Assembly: GCA_954871525.1 (NCBI GenBank)
Contig: OX940871.1
Coordinates: forward strand, 14,414,532 to 14,478,531
Direction of reading: 5' to 3'
Source: Parietaria judaica
Taxonomy: Eukaryota; Streptophyta; Magnoliopsida; Rosales; Urticaceae
Length of the DNA stretch: 64,000 bases
In this document: piece after piece, positions 8,220 to 21,100 of the stretch
How positions within the stretch are numbered: the first letter of the stretch is position 1
How the letters are laid out: the number at the start of each line of letters is the position of its first letter
Made by a program: the position numbers and the translations under genes
The notes under the pieces: model-generated
Told to the model about the DNA's origin: nothing
Database searches by the model: none
What the model saw: only the letters and a program-made list of their open reading frames with translations

Positions 8220-11200
8220 TATCGCTTTCACAATGGCTTATTGAAACTAGAAGATATTTCTTCGCCATTTACCTATTAATATAAGTAAAAGTGATACAAC
8301 TAAATTTTATTAGGGTGTCGAAAGTTTAATTGTAGTTAAAAAAATCTTGCTATTATGGTTCTTTACATTAAAAGAGGAAAAAGACTCGTTTTTTTGTCGA
8401 TCACGTGTTAATCGTTGCGATAAGATTTTAGGATGTATATCGTTCCTTTTAAAAAAAAACTAACGTTATTTTTGTTAGTACGACCCAAATGAAGGTCTCG
8501 ACATTAAATTTGGAATCAAGAATGCATCGGACTTTCGCTCGTATGCACACTAAGTTTTTATTGTATCGGTTGTGTTTTTATCGCTTTCACAGTGGCTTAT
8601 TGAAACTAGAAGATATTTCTTCGCCACTTACCTAGTAATAAAAGTACAAGTGATACAATTAAACGTTATTAGGGTGTCGAAAGTTTAGTTTTTGTTAAAA
8701 AAATCTTTTTATTATGGTTCTTTACCCTATAAGAGAAAAAAAGACTCAGTTTTTTTGTCGAGCAAGTGTTAGTTGTTGCGACAAGATTTTAGGATCGATA
8801 TTGTTCCTTTTCAAGAAAAAATTAAAGTTATTTTTATTAGTACGACCCAAATGAAGGTCTCGACATTAAATTTGGCATCAAGAACGCATCGTACCATCGC
8901 TCGTATGGAAACTATGTTTTTAACGTATCGGTTGTGTTTTTATCGCTTTCACAATGGCTTATTAAAACTAGAAGATATTTCTTCGCCATTTACCTATTAA
9001 TATAAGTAAAAGTGATACAACTAAACGTTATTAGGGTGTCGAAAGTGTAATTTTAGTTAAAAAAATCTTGTTATTATGGTTCTTTACCCTAAAGGAGGAA
9101 AAAGACTCAGTTTTTTTGTCGAGCATGTGTTAATCGTTGTGACAAGATTTTAGGATTGATATCGTTCCTTTTCAAGAAAAAACTAACGTTATTTTTGTTA
9201 GTACGACCCAAATGAAGGTCTCGACATTAAATTTGGCATCAAGAACGCATCGTACTTTTGCTCGTATGCACACTAACTTTTTATTGTATCGGTTGTGTTT
9301 TTAGCGCTTTGACAATGGCTTATTGAAACTAGAAGATATTTTTTCGCCATTTACCTATTAATATAGGTAAAAGGGATACAATTAAACGTAATTAGGGTGT
9401 CGAAAGTTTAGTTTTTGTTAAAAAACTCTTGTTATTATGGTTGTTTACCCTATAAGAGAAAAAAAGACTCAGTTTTTTTGTCGAGCAAGTGTTAGTCGTT
9501 GCGACAAGATTTTAGGATCTATATTGTTCCTTTTCAAGAAAAAACTAACGTTATTTTTATTAGTAAGACCCAAATGAAGGTCTCGACATTAAATTTGGCA
9601 TCAAGAACGCATCGTACCATCGCTCGTATGGAAACTATGTTTTTAACGTATCGGTTGTGTTCTTATCACTTTCACAATGGCTTATTGAAACTAGAAGATA
9701 TTTCTTTGCCATTTACCTATTAATATAAGTAAAAGTGATACAACTAAACGTTATTAGGGTGTCGAAAGTTTAATTTTAGTTAAAGAAATCTTGTTATTAT
9801 GGTTCTTTACCCTAAAGGAGGAAAAAGACTCAGTTTTTTTGTCGAGCATGTGTTAATCGTTGCGACAAGATTTTAGGATTGATATCGTTCCTTTTCAAGA
9901 AAAAACTAACGTTATTTTTGTTAGTACGACCCAAATGAAGGTCTCGACATTAAATTTGGCATCAAGAACGCATCGTACTTTTGCTCATATGCACACTAAG
10001 TTTTTATTGTATCGGTTGTGTTTTTAGCGCTTTCACAATGGCTTATTGAAACTAGAAGATATTTGTTTGCCATTTACCTATTAATATAAGTAAAAGTGAT
10101 ACAATTAAACGTAATTAGGGTGTCGAAAGTTTAGTTTTTGTTCAAAAACTCTTGTTATTATGGTTCTTTAGCCTATAAGAGAAAAAAAGACTTAGTTTTT
10201 TTGTCGAGCAAGTGTTAGTCGTTGCGACAAGATTTTAGGATCGATATTGTTCCTTTTCAAGAAAAAACTAACGTTATTTGTATTAGTACCACCCAAATGA
10301 AGGTTTCGACATTAAATTTGGCATCAAGAACGCATCGTACTTTTGCTCGTATGCACACTAACTTTTTATTGTATCGGTTGTGTTTTTAGCGCTTTCACCA
10401 TGGCTTATTGAAACTAGAAGATATTTCTTCGCCATTTACCTATTAATATAAGTAAAAGTGATACAACTAAACGTTATTAGGGTGTCGAAAGTTTAATTTT
10501 AGTTAAAGAAATCTTGTTAATATGGTTCTTTACCCTAAAGGAGGAAAAAGAATCAGTTTATTTGTCGAGCATGTGTTAATCGTTGCAACAAGATTTTAGT
10601 ATTGATATCGTTCCTTTTCAAGAAAAAACTAACGTTATTTTTGTTAGTACGACCCAAATGAAGGTCTCGACATTAAATTTGGAATCAAGAATGCATCGTA
10701 CTTTTGCTCGTATGCACACTAACTTTTTATTGTATCGGTTGTGTTTTTAGCGCTTTCACAATGGCTTATTGAAACTAGAAGATATTTGTTCGCCATTTAC
10801 CTATTAATATAAGTAAAAGTGATACAATTAAACATAATTTGGGTGTCGAAAGTTTAGCTTTTGTTAAAAAACTCTTGTTATTATGGTTCTTTACCCTATA
10901 AGAGAAAAAAAGACTCAGTTTTTTTGTCGAGCAAGTGTTAGTCGTTGCGACAAGATTTTAAGATCGATATTGTTCCTTTTCAAGAAAAAACTAACGTTAT
11001 TTTTATTAGTACGACCCAAATGAAGGTATCGACATTAAATTTGGCATCAAGAACGCATCGTACCATCGATCGTATGGAAACTATGTTTTTAACGTATCGG
11101 TTGTGTTTTTATCGCTTTCACAATGGCTTATTGAAACTAGAAGATATTTCTTCGCAATTTACCTATTAATATAAGTAAAAGTGATACAACTAAACGTTAT

Positions 11201-12982
11201 TAGGGTGTCAAAAGTTTAATTTTAGTTAAAGAAATCTTGTTATTATGGTTCTTTACCCTAAAGTAGGAAAAAGACTCAGTTTTTTTGTCGAGCATGTGTT
11301 AATTGTTGCGACAAGATTTTAGGATTGATATCGTTCCTTTTCAAGAAAAAACTAACGTTATTTTTGTTAGTACGACCCAAATGAAGGTCTCGACATTAAA
11401 TTTGGCATCAAGAACGCATTGTACTTTTGCTCGTATGCACACTAAGTTTTTATTGTATCGGTTGTGTTTTTAGCGCTTTCACAATGGCTTATTGAAACTA
11501 GAAGATATTTGTTCGCGATTTACCTATTAATATAAGTAAAAGTGATACAATTAAACGTAATTAGGGTGTCGAAAGTTTAGTTTTTGTTAAAAAAACTCTT
11601 GTTATTATTGTTCTTTACCCTATAAGAGAAAAAAAGACTCAGTTTTTTTGTCCAGCAAGTGTTAGTCGTTGCGACAAGATTTTAGGATCGATCTTATTCC
11701 TATTAAAGAAAAAACTAACGTTGTTTTTGTTAGTACGACCCAAATGAAGGTCTCGACATTAAATTTGGCATCAAGAACGCATCGTACCATCGCTCGTATG
11801 GAAACTAAGTTTTTAACGTATCGGTTGTTTTTCTATCTCTTTCACAATGGCTAATTGAAACTAGAAGATATTTCTTCGCCATTTAGCTATTAAAATAAGT
11901 AAAATGGATACAATTAAACGTTATTAGGGTGTCGAAAGTTTAATTTTTGTTAAAAAAATCTTGTAATTATGGTTCTTTACCCTAAAAGAGGAAAAAGACT
12001 CAGTTTTTTTGTCGAGCACGTGTTAATCGTTGCGACAAGATTTTAGGATTGATATCGTTCCTTTTCAAGAAAAAAACTAATGTTATTTTTTTTAGTACGA
12101 CCCAAATGAAGGTCTCGACATTAAATTTGGCATCAAGAACGCATCGTACTTTTGCATGTATGGACACTAAGTTTTTATTGTATCTTCTAGTTTCACAATG
12201 GCTTATTGAAACTAGAAGATATTTCTTCGCCATTTACCGATTAATATAAGTAAAATTGATACAATTAAACGTTATTAGGGTGTCGAAAGTTATGTTTTTG
12301 TTAAAAAAATATTTTTATTATGGTCCTTTACCCTATAATAGAAAAAAAGACTTAGTTTTTTTGTCGAGCACGTGTTAATCGTTGCGACTAGATTTTAGGA
12401 TTGATATCGTTCCTTTTCGAGAAAAATATTAACGTTATTTTTTTTAGTACGACCTTAATGAAGGTCTCGACATTAAATTTGGCATTAAGAGCGCATCGTA
12501 CTTTCGCTCGTATGCACACTAAGTTTTTATTGTATTGGTTGTGTTTTTATCGCTTTCACAATGGCTTATTGAATCTAGAAGATATTTCTTCGCCATTTCC
12601 CTATTAATATAAGTAAAAGTGATACAATTAAACGTTATTAGGGTGTCAAAAGTTTAAATTTTGTTAAAAAAATCTTTTTATTATGGTCCTTTACCCTATA
12701 AGAGAAAAAAGACTCAGTTTTTTTGTCGAACACGTGTTAATCGTTGCGACAAGATCTTAGGATTGATATCGTTCCTTTTCAAGAAAAAACTAACGTTATT
12801 TGTGTTAGTACGACCCAAATGAAGGTTTCGACATTCAATTTGGCATCAAGAACGCATCGTACTTTCGCTTGTATGGAAACTAAGTTTTTATTGTATCGGT
12901 TGTGTTTTTATCGCTTTCACAATGGCTTATTGAATCTAGAAGATATTTCTTCGCCATTTACCTATTAATATAAGTAAAAGTG
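8220..12982 (+). repeat. Satellite A, block 1
   Basis: A tandem array of a ~362-bp AT-rich monomer. From 8220 to about 11,950 two alternating monomer types form a ~723-bp dimer (type a with CGTACCATCGCTCGTATGG, type b with CGTACTTTTGCTCGTATGC). From about 11,950 to 12,982 the monomers are of the tetramer types also seen at 26.6-34.9 kb. Many monomers keep a ~74-codon reading frame by chance of sequence identity. No gene is proposed. Confidence 0.93.
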
Positions 12983-12991
12983 ATATAATTA
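12983..12991 (+). repeat. 9-bp target-site duplication, left (ATATAATTA)
   Basis: Identical to 18156-18164 on the other side of the Mutator-like element. The uninterrupted site is visible in sister monomers at about 28,272 and 31,898. Confidence 0.92.
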
Positions 12992-13172
12992 GGGCTTATT
13001 AGCAAAATACTCAATCCACTTCAAACTATTGAAAAAAATACTCAACGTTTCATTAATTAAAATTGTACTCATTTTAAATTAATTCTTCCAAAAATACCCC
13101 TCAACTTGATTTATCTTTCTCACTATCTCACTATCGTTAAACATGATGCTCTATCTCTCTCACTCCGGAACC

Positions 13173-13310
13173 CTAATCGCCGTCGATCGCCGTCGTTCTC
13201 CGTCGCTCGCCGTCGCTCTCCGTCGCTCACCGTCGCTCGTCGTTGATCGCCGTCGCTCGCCGTTGATCGCCGTTGATCGCCGTCGTTCACCGTCGCTCGC
13301 CGACGAGATT
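13173..13310. repeat. CGTCGCTCGCCG minisatellite
   Basis: About ten 12-bp-type copies of CGTCGCTCGCCG / CGTTGATCGCCG lie between the MULE left end and a pyrimidine-rich stretch. The open frames on both strands come from the repeat. Confidence 0.8.
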
Positions 13311-13319
13311 TCAAATCCC

Positions 13320-14085
13320 AGTTGAGCTCTTCTCTCCTCTTCTTCTTCTCCTTCCAAACGCGCTTCTCGTCTCACCTTCATCTCTATTCCTAAGGTCCGT
13401 TCTTCTTTTTTTCGTTAACAACATGACTCAGGGTCCGTGTAGAGCTGTGCGTTCCGATCTTACTGGTAAAATTTGTTATATCGTTTTGCCGAATCAGTTT
13501 CTTGCTTGCGATTCATGTTTTATTTTGTGTTCAATATTATGAAATGTGTTGAGATTAATGGTGATCGTAATTAGGAGATGAGATCTTTGTCGAGTAATGT
13601 CGATTTTGGTCTTAGTTTTGTTATCTTGGTTGATTATCATATAAGCAAGGAGTAGTATGTTTGTGGTAAATGAATCTAAATTGTGTCTGTGTCCAAGTAG
13701 CGATGGGAATTGGTTTAGAAATCCTAGGACTATCATAAACTAGTAATTGTTATTCATAACATATAGATCTGATGAAGCTGTTATAATATGATGACTAATG
13801 ATTTCTGGTTTCTACTCTTGATTTATCGTCGCTTAGAACTCAAATTTGTAGGTCAGAGCGAACCCGCTAGAGGACCACCGTGCATGATGGAGAACAATCG
13901 GAGCATCGTCTTGCATGGTTGAGCACATTTGAAGTCGTTCATGGCTAAGCATAGACAGGTCATCAACGTGCGTGGTTGACCATAATAAGAGTTTCCTCGT
14001 GCGTTGTCGAGCAGAGTTGGAGATTTGATGAGTGTGGTCGGATGAAGTTTCGTACGGAATGAGTTGTAATTTACATAACTTTTAC
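13320..14085 (+). other. Gene-like but unrecognised MULE interior
   Basis: The composition changes from GC-rich and pyrimidine-rich (13,320-13,390, like a 5' leader) to a short ATG frame at 13,423 (MTQGPCRAVRSDLTGK...). That frame runs into AT-rich sequence with intron-like features: GTAAAAT after the frame at about 13,465 and TTAG near 13,573. This could be the first exon and intron of a captured host gene. I recognise no family, and no second exon can be fixed. Confidence 0.3.
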
Positions 14086-14089
14086 GACA

Positions 14090-17000
14090 GTTACATAATT
14101 GTAACATATGTGTAAAATGTAAATATAGTTACATAATTTCACTCGTAATTTGTCTACGTTCAATACGATTCACAAATGTAACTACAGTTACATAATTACA
14201 TATACGTAAGTGTATACAGTTACACAAACGTAACTTAGTTATGTAAGTTTAACTATAGTTACGCAAGTGTAACAAAATTATATTTGTATCTATAATCAAT
14301 TTAACTATATGGGTAACTACAATTAATATTCACCTGCGCCAAATATATCGCTTCATCCATCATAATTACACCGTAGTTACATATATGCAATTTATATCAA
14401 GATGATATGTATACAATTACATAAGTGATAAAAAAATTATGTGTATTGTAATTACAATTACAATAAGTACACGTATGTAATATATTTTATTTATTTCTTG
14501 AATTTGGGAATTTGTGGCATTTGAGGGAAAGTAATTATTGATTTTACAGTTTTGATTTGTAGATATTGAAATAACATTAATATGATAGAGTTGCAATGAA
14601 TAAAAAATACGTTAATGTTACTAAATTTACATAAGTGTAACTCTTGTTACATAAGTGTAACTGCAGTTACCCAAGTGTAATTGTAATTACTCAAATGTAA
14701 TTTTAGTAACTTTAGTTACATAAGTGTAACTGCAATTACTCAAGTGTAATTGTAGTTACATAAAGGTACTTTTAGTAACTCTAGTTACATAAGTGTTACT
14801 GCAGTTACCCAAGTGTAACTGTACTCACCCAAATGTAACTTTAGTTACATAAGTGTAACTGGAGTTACTCAAGTGTAACTGTAGTTACCAAAATGTAATT
14901 TTAGTAACTCTAGTTACATAAGGGTAATTGCACTTACCAAAGTGTAACCGTAGTTACCCAAATGTAACTTTAGTTACACAAGTGTAACTCCAGTTACATA
15001 AGTGTAACTCTTGTTACCCAAGTGTAACTGTAGTTACGCAAATATAACTTTAGTTATATAAGTGTAATTACCCAGTTACATAAGTGTAACTGTAGTTACC
15101 CAAATGTAATTTTAGTAACTTTAGTTACATAAGTGTAACTGTTGTTACCCAACTGTTACTGTAGTTACCCAAATGTAATTTTAGTAACTTTAGTTACATA
15201 AGTGTAACTGTTGTTACCCAACTGTTACTGTAGTTACCCAAATGTAATTTTAGTAACTTTAGTTACATAAGTGTAACTGAATTTACCAAAGTTTAACTGT
15301 ACTTACCCAAATTTAACTTTAGTTACATAAGTGTAACTCTTGTTACCCAAGTGTAACTGCAGTTACCCAAGTGTAAATGTAGTTACCCAAGCGTAACTTT
15401 AGTTACATAAGTGTAACTGCAGTTACCCAAGTGTAACTGTAGTTACCTAAACGTAACTTCGGTTACATAAGTGTAGCTCCAGTTACATATGTGTAACTCT
15501 AGTTACAAAAGTGTAAATTCGGTTACAAAAAATGTTTTAGTACTTCCAAATAAATTCCAATAAAGAAAAATCACTAAGTGTAACTCCAGTTATATAAGTG
15601 TAACTAGTGTAACTTCAGTTACAAAAGTGTAACTCTAGTTACATAAGTACATAAGTGTAACTCCAGTTACAAAAGTGTAACTTCAGTTACATAAGTGTAA
15701 TTTCAGTTACAAAAGGAGTTAAATAATTGTAACTCCTGTTACAAAAGTGTAACTATAGTTACATAAATGTAACTTCGGTAGTGTAACTCCAGTTACAAAA
15801 GTGTAACTCCAGTTACAGAAGTGTAACTTCATTTACGATAATGTAACTTTGGTTACGATAATGTAACTTCGGTTACAAAAATTTAATTCCAATTAAATTA
15901 GTGTAACTTCAGTTACGATAATGTAACTTTGGTTACCATAATGTAACTTTGGTTACGATAATGTAACTTCGGTTACAAAAATTTAATTCCAATTAAATTA
16001 GTGTAACTTCAGTTACGATAATGTAACTTTAGTTACCATAATGTAACTTTGGTTACGAAAATGTAACTTCGGTTACAAAAATTTAATTCCAATTAAATTA
16101 GTGTAACTTCAGTTACGATAATTTAACTTTGGTTACGATAATGTAACTTTGGTTACCATGATGTAACTTTGGTTACAAAAAATTAATTCCAATTAAATTA
16201 GTGTAACTTCAGTTACGATAATGTATATTTGTTTACGATAATGTAACTTCGGTTACAAAAATTTAATTCCAATTAAATTAGTGTAACTTCAGTTACGATA
16301 ATGTATATTTGTTTACGATAATGTAACTTCGGTTACAAAAATTTAATTCCAATTAAATTTTTGTAACTTCAGTTACGATAATGTAACTTTGGTTACCATA
16401 ATGTAACTTTGGTTACGATAATGTAACTTCGGTTACAAAAATTTAATTCCAATTAAATTAGTGTAACTTCAGTTACGATAATGTAACTTTGGTTACCATA
16501 ATGTAACTTTGGTTACGATAATGTAACTTCGGTTACAAAAATTTAATTCCAATTAAATTAGTGTAACTTCAGTTACGATAATGTAACTTTTGTTACCATA
16601 ATGTAACTTTGGTTACGATAATGTAACTTCGGTTACAAAAATTTAATTCCAATTAAATTTTTGTAACTTCAGTTACGATAATGTAACTTCAGTTACGATA
16701 ATGTAACTTCGGTTACGATAATGTAACTTCGGTTACAAAACTTTAATTCCAATTAAATTAGTGTAATCACATTTACATTAGTGTAACTCTAATGATTGTG
16801 GTCATATTATTACATAATTGTGGTCATACTATTACATAACCATATATGACTAGAATTACGAAAGTGTAACTCCTATTACAAAAGTTTAACACCGGTTACA
16901 CTTATGTAACTTGAGTTACAAAAGTGTAACTTCAGTTACAAAAATTATTTTAATACTTCCAAATTAACTCCCAAAGCACTAAATTATCATTTGAACAAAT

Positions 17001-17105
17001 ATATTGAAATTGTAACTCCGGTTACAAAAGTGTAACTACAGTTTTATAAGTGTAACTTCAGTTACGATAATGTAACTTCGGTTACAAAATTGTAACTTTA
17101 TCGTA
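14090..17105. repeat. GTAAC-N4-GTTAC hairpin minisatellite array
   Basis: About 3 kb built from ~20-bp words of the form AAGTGTAACTNNAGTTACNN, each with the dyad GTAAC-N4-GTTAC. From 14,600 to 15,500 the words are irregular (AAGTGTAACTGCAGTTACCC type). From 15,840 to 16,780 they become regular (see separate entry). Before 14,600 and after 16,780 the motifs thin out. No coding frame runs through it. Confidence 0.88.
15841..16780. repeat. 100-bp higher-order repeat of five 20-mers
   Basis: The marker ATTTAATTCCAATTAAATTA starts at 15881, 15981, 16081, 16181, 16261, 16341, 16441, 16541, 16641 and 16741. The period is exactly 100 bp, with two 80-bp units that lost one 20-mer. The five 20-mers are the marker plus four versions of ATGTAACTTTGGTTACGATA. 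The marker itself keeps the dyad in A/T form (TTAATTCCAATTAA). Confidence 0.92.
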
Positions 17106-17441
17106 ACCAAGTAACAAACTTTAGCTGTACACGAAAGAGTTACAAATTTGACCTTGTTTTCTTGCGTTTGAGTACTTTTGCCGCCATATATGTATAACGT
17201 GTCCTTGTGTAACGGACCTCATCGGAACATGGAAGAATTTGAATATTGTGCTTGTTCTATTTTCTTTGAGTACTATTACTGCTAAAAAGTTCAAAATATA
17301 GTACTTATTTCGCAGATAACAAAATTTATTCCCATGCTTAAGAGCCCAACATTTATTGAATTGATCGAAAGAGGCCCACCAGGCCCAAATCCATTTCTCC
17401 TCTGTCTCCGAGCTCAACATGAAGCTCCATAGCTCGCAACA

Positions 17442-17750
17442 ATGGAGGAAGACAAAGCCGTTGCGTACTACGAGGAGCTCACTCGCAAGGGCTACAGCGC
17501 CGCCAGGTTCAAGCGAGGCCTCGCCTTAGCATCCGACGCCGGCGACGCGCCAGAGAGAGGCTCGGCGCTCCTGTCCTCCTCGTCGTCTTTTTTGAGCAGC
17601 TTCGTCAGAGCCTCCAGTTCGAAGACAAAGAAGACGACAAAGCTTTAGGCTCAGCTTCAACGACGAAGACCGGCGTTCTCGGGTTCGGGTTCAAGGAGCG
17701 CTGCGACACCGCGGTCTCGGTGATGGAGAGACCCGTCGCTTGGGCCACGG
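17442..17750 (+). pseudogene. Possible captured host-gene 5' fragment in the MULE
   Basis: An ORF of 68 codons (MEEDKAVAYYEELTRKG...GSALLSSSSSFLSSFVRASSSKT) sits 700 bp from the MULE right end, in GC-rich sequence unlike its surroundings. The N-terminus reads like an ordinary plant protein: acidic start, an amphipathic AYYEELTRKG segment and a Ser-rich run. It resembles, from memory, a small uncharacterised plant protein family, but I cannot name it. After the Ser-rich run the frame is lost through indels. About 150 bp upstream is leader-like. Capture by the MULE is inferred from position, composition and decay. Confidence 0.45.
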
Positions 17751-18155
17751 GTTTTACACCACGAGCGTGTCCGTGAAGGGGTCTTCTTCTTCGGCGAGAG
17801 GACCTTCTTCCTCTCGGTAGGTCCTGCTGGTCGGCGTCTGCCGGCTATGGTGGAGGCGAGGAGTCGGAGATCTCAGGAGAAGGTTGGGGTTCAGAATCGG
17901 AAGTGATGAGAGGGAGGGAGAGTGCGGGCTCTGTGTTGGAAAGTTTGAGTCATGCACCAGGAGAGAGCTCCATTGTTCGACGACGAAGGCTTCTTCACTG
18001 TTCGACGACGAAGGCTTGGGAAGGAGAAGAGGATTCGATATATTAAGGGCATAATTGTCCAAATAACACCAAATGAGGGTTTATTTAATTATAGTAAACT
18101 TTTGAGGGTTTTTTAAAAAAGTTTCACTTAAATTGGGTATTTTGCTAAAAATCCC

Positions 18156-18164
18156 ATATAATTA
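18156..18164 (+). repeat. 9-bp target-site duplication, right (ATATAATTA)
   Basis: Perfect copy of 12983-12991. Satellite A resumes in phase directly after it. Confidence 0.92.
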
Positions 18165-21100
18165 AACATTATTAGGGTGTCGAAAGTTTAGTTTTTGTTA
18201 AAAAAAATCTTTTTATTATGGTTCTTTACCCTATAAGAGAAAAAAAGACTCAGTTTTTTTGTCGGGCACGTGTAAGTCGTTGCGACAAGATTTTAGGATC
18301 GATCTTGTTCCTTTTCAAGAAAAAACTAACGTTTTTTCTGTTAGTATGACCCAAATGAAGGTCTCGACATTAAATTTGGCATCAAGAACGCATCGTACCA
18401 TCGCTCGTATGGAAACTAAGTTTTTAACGTATCGGTTGTTTTTCTATCGCTTTCACAATGGCTTATTGAAACTAGAAGATATTTCTTCGCCATTTAGCTA
18501 TTAAAATAAGTAAAATGGATACAATTAAACGTTATTAGGGTGTCGAAAGTTTAATTTTTGTTAAAAAAATCTTGTTATTATGATTATTTACCCTAAAAGA
18601 GGAAAAAGACTCAGTTTTTTTGTCGAGCACGTGTTAATCGTTGCGACAAGATTTTAGGATTGATATCGTTCCTTTTCAAGAAAAAAACTAATGTTATTTT
18701 TTTTAGTACGACCCAAATGAAGGTCTCGACATTAAATTTGGCATCAAGAACGCATCGTACTTTTTCTCGTATGCACACTAAGTTTTTACTGTATCGGTTG
18801 TGTTTTTAGCGCTTTCACAATGGCTTATTGAAACTAGAAGATATTTGTTCGCCATTTACCTATTAATATAAGTAAAAGTGATACAATTAAACGTAATTAG
18901 GGTGTCGAAAGTTTAGTTTTTGTTAAAAAAACTCTTGTTATTATGGTTCTTTACCCTATAAGAGAAAAAAAGACTCAGTTTTTTTGTCGAGCAAGTGTTA
19001 GTCGTTGCGACAAGATTTTAGGATCGATATTGTTCCTTTTCAAGAAAAAACTAACGTTATTTTTATTAGTACGACCCAAATGAAGGTCTCGACATTAAAT
19101 TTGGCATCAAGAACGCATCAGACCATCGCTCGTATGGAAACTATGTTTTTACGTATCGGTTGTGTTTTTATCGCTTTCACAATGGCTTATTGAAACTAGA
19201 AGATATTTCTTCGCCATTTACCTATTAATATAAGTAAAAGTGATACAACTAAACGTTATTAGGGTGTCGAAAGTTTAATTTTAGTTAAAGAAATCTTGTT
19301 ATTATGGTTCTTTACCCTAAAGGAGGAAAAAGACTCAGTTTTTTTGTCGAGCATGTGTTAATCGTTGCAACAAGATTTTAGGATTGATATCGTTCCTTTT
19401 CAAGAAAAAACTAAAGTTATTTTTGTTAGTACGACCCAAATGAAGGTCTCGACATTAAATTTGGCATCAAGAACGCATCGTACTTTTGCTCGTATGCACA
19501 CTAACTTTTTATTGTATCGGTTGTGTTTTTAGCGCTTTCACAATGGCTTATTGAAACTAGAAGATATTTGTTCGCCATTTACCTATTAATATATGTAATA
19601 GTGATACAATTAAACGTAATTAGGGTGTCGAAAGTTTAGTTTTTGTTGAAAAAACTCTTGTTATTATGGTTCTTTACCCTATAAGAGAAAAAAAGACTCA
19701 GTTTTTTTGTCGAGCAAGTGTTAGTCGTTGCGACAAGATTTTAGGATCGATATTGTTCCTTTTCAAGAAAAAACTAACGTTATTTTTATTAGTACGACCC
19801 AAATGAAGGTCTCGACATTAAGTTTGGCATCAAGAACGCATCGTACCATCGCTCGTATGGAAACTATGTTTTTAACGTATCGGTTGTGTTTTTATCGCTT
19901 TCACAATGGCTTATTGAAACTAGAAGATATTTCTTCGCCATTTACCTATTAATATAAGTAAAAGTGATACAACTAACCGTTATTAGGGTGTCGAAAGTTT
20001 AATTTTAGTTAACGAAATCTTGTTATTATGGTTCTTTACCCTAAAGGAGGAAAAAGACTCAGTTTTTTTGTCGAGCATGTGTTAATCGTTGCAACAAGAT
20101 TTTAGGATTGATATCGTTCTTTTTCAAGAAAAAACTAACGTTATTTTTGTTAGTACGACCCAAATGAAGGTCCCGACATTAAATTTGGCATGAAGAACGC
20201 ATCGTACTTTTGCTCGTATGCACACTAACTTTTTATTGTATCGGTTGTGTTTTTAGCGCTTTCACAATGGCTTATTGAAACTAGAAGATATTTGTTCGCC
20301 ATTTACCTATTAATATATGTAATAGTGATACAATTAAACGTAATTAGGGTGTCGAAAGTTAAATTTTTGTTAAAAAACTCTTGTTATTATGGTTCTTTAC
20401 CCTATAAGAGAAAAAAAGACTCAGTTTTTTTGTCGAGCAAGTGTTAGTCGTTGCGACCAGATTTTAGGATCGATATTGTTCCTTTTCAAGAAAAAACTAA
20501 CGTTATTTTTTTAGTACGACCCAAATGAAGGTCTCGACATTAAATTTGGCATCAAGAACGCATCGTACCATCGCTCGTATGGAAACTATGTTTTTAACGT
20601 ATCAGTTGTGTTTTTATCGCTTTCACAATGGCTTATTGAAACTAGAAGATATTTCTTCGCCATTTACCTATTAATATAAGTAAAAGTGATACAACTAACC
20701 GTTATTAGGGTGTCGAAAGTTTAATTTTAGTTAACGAAATCTTGTTATTATGGTTCTTTACCCTAAAGGAGGAAAAAGACTCAGTTTTTTTGTCGAGCAT
20801 CTGTTAATCGTTGCAACAAGATTTTAGGATTCATATCGTTCCTTTTCAAGAAAAAACTAACGTTATTTTTGTTAGTACGACCCAAATGAAGGTCCCGACA
20901 TTAAATTTGGAATCAAGAACGCATCGTACTTTTGCTCGTATGCACACTAACTTTTTATTGTATCGGTTGTGTTTTTAGCGCTTTCACAATGGCTTATTGA
21001 AACTAGAAGATATTTGTTCGCCATTTACCTATTAATATATGTAATAGTGATACAATTAAACGTAATTAGGGTGTCGAAAGTTTAGTTTTTGTTAAAAATT

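Larger units (their letters stand above)
12992..18155. mobile_element. Mutator-like element (MULE), non-autonomous, 5.16 kb
   Basis: It starts GGGCTTATTAGCAAAATACT and ends with the complement of GGGATTTTTAGCAAAATACC. These terminal inverted repeats match at most of the first 22 positions, then weaken. It is flanked by a perfect 9-bp duplication, the size made by Mutator-type transposases. No MULE transposase is seen. The inside holds a GTCGCTC minisatellite, a ~3 kb hairpin-repeat array and a possible captured gene 5' part near the right end, so it fits a Pack-MULE. Confidence 0.9.

Noticed and set aside
13123..13381. Overlapping ORFs on both strands at the MULE left side
   Set aside because: All follow the CGTCGCTCGCCG minisatellite.
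15841..16780. CRISPR-like regular repeat
   Set aside because: Repeats are contiguous without unique spacers, the setting is a plant transposon, and no cas genes exist.
17754..18062. 102-codon minus-strand ORF at the MULE right end
   Set aside because: It overlaps the decayed gene fragment, has Ser/Pro-rich low-complexity composition and ends in the terminal repeat region.
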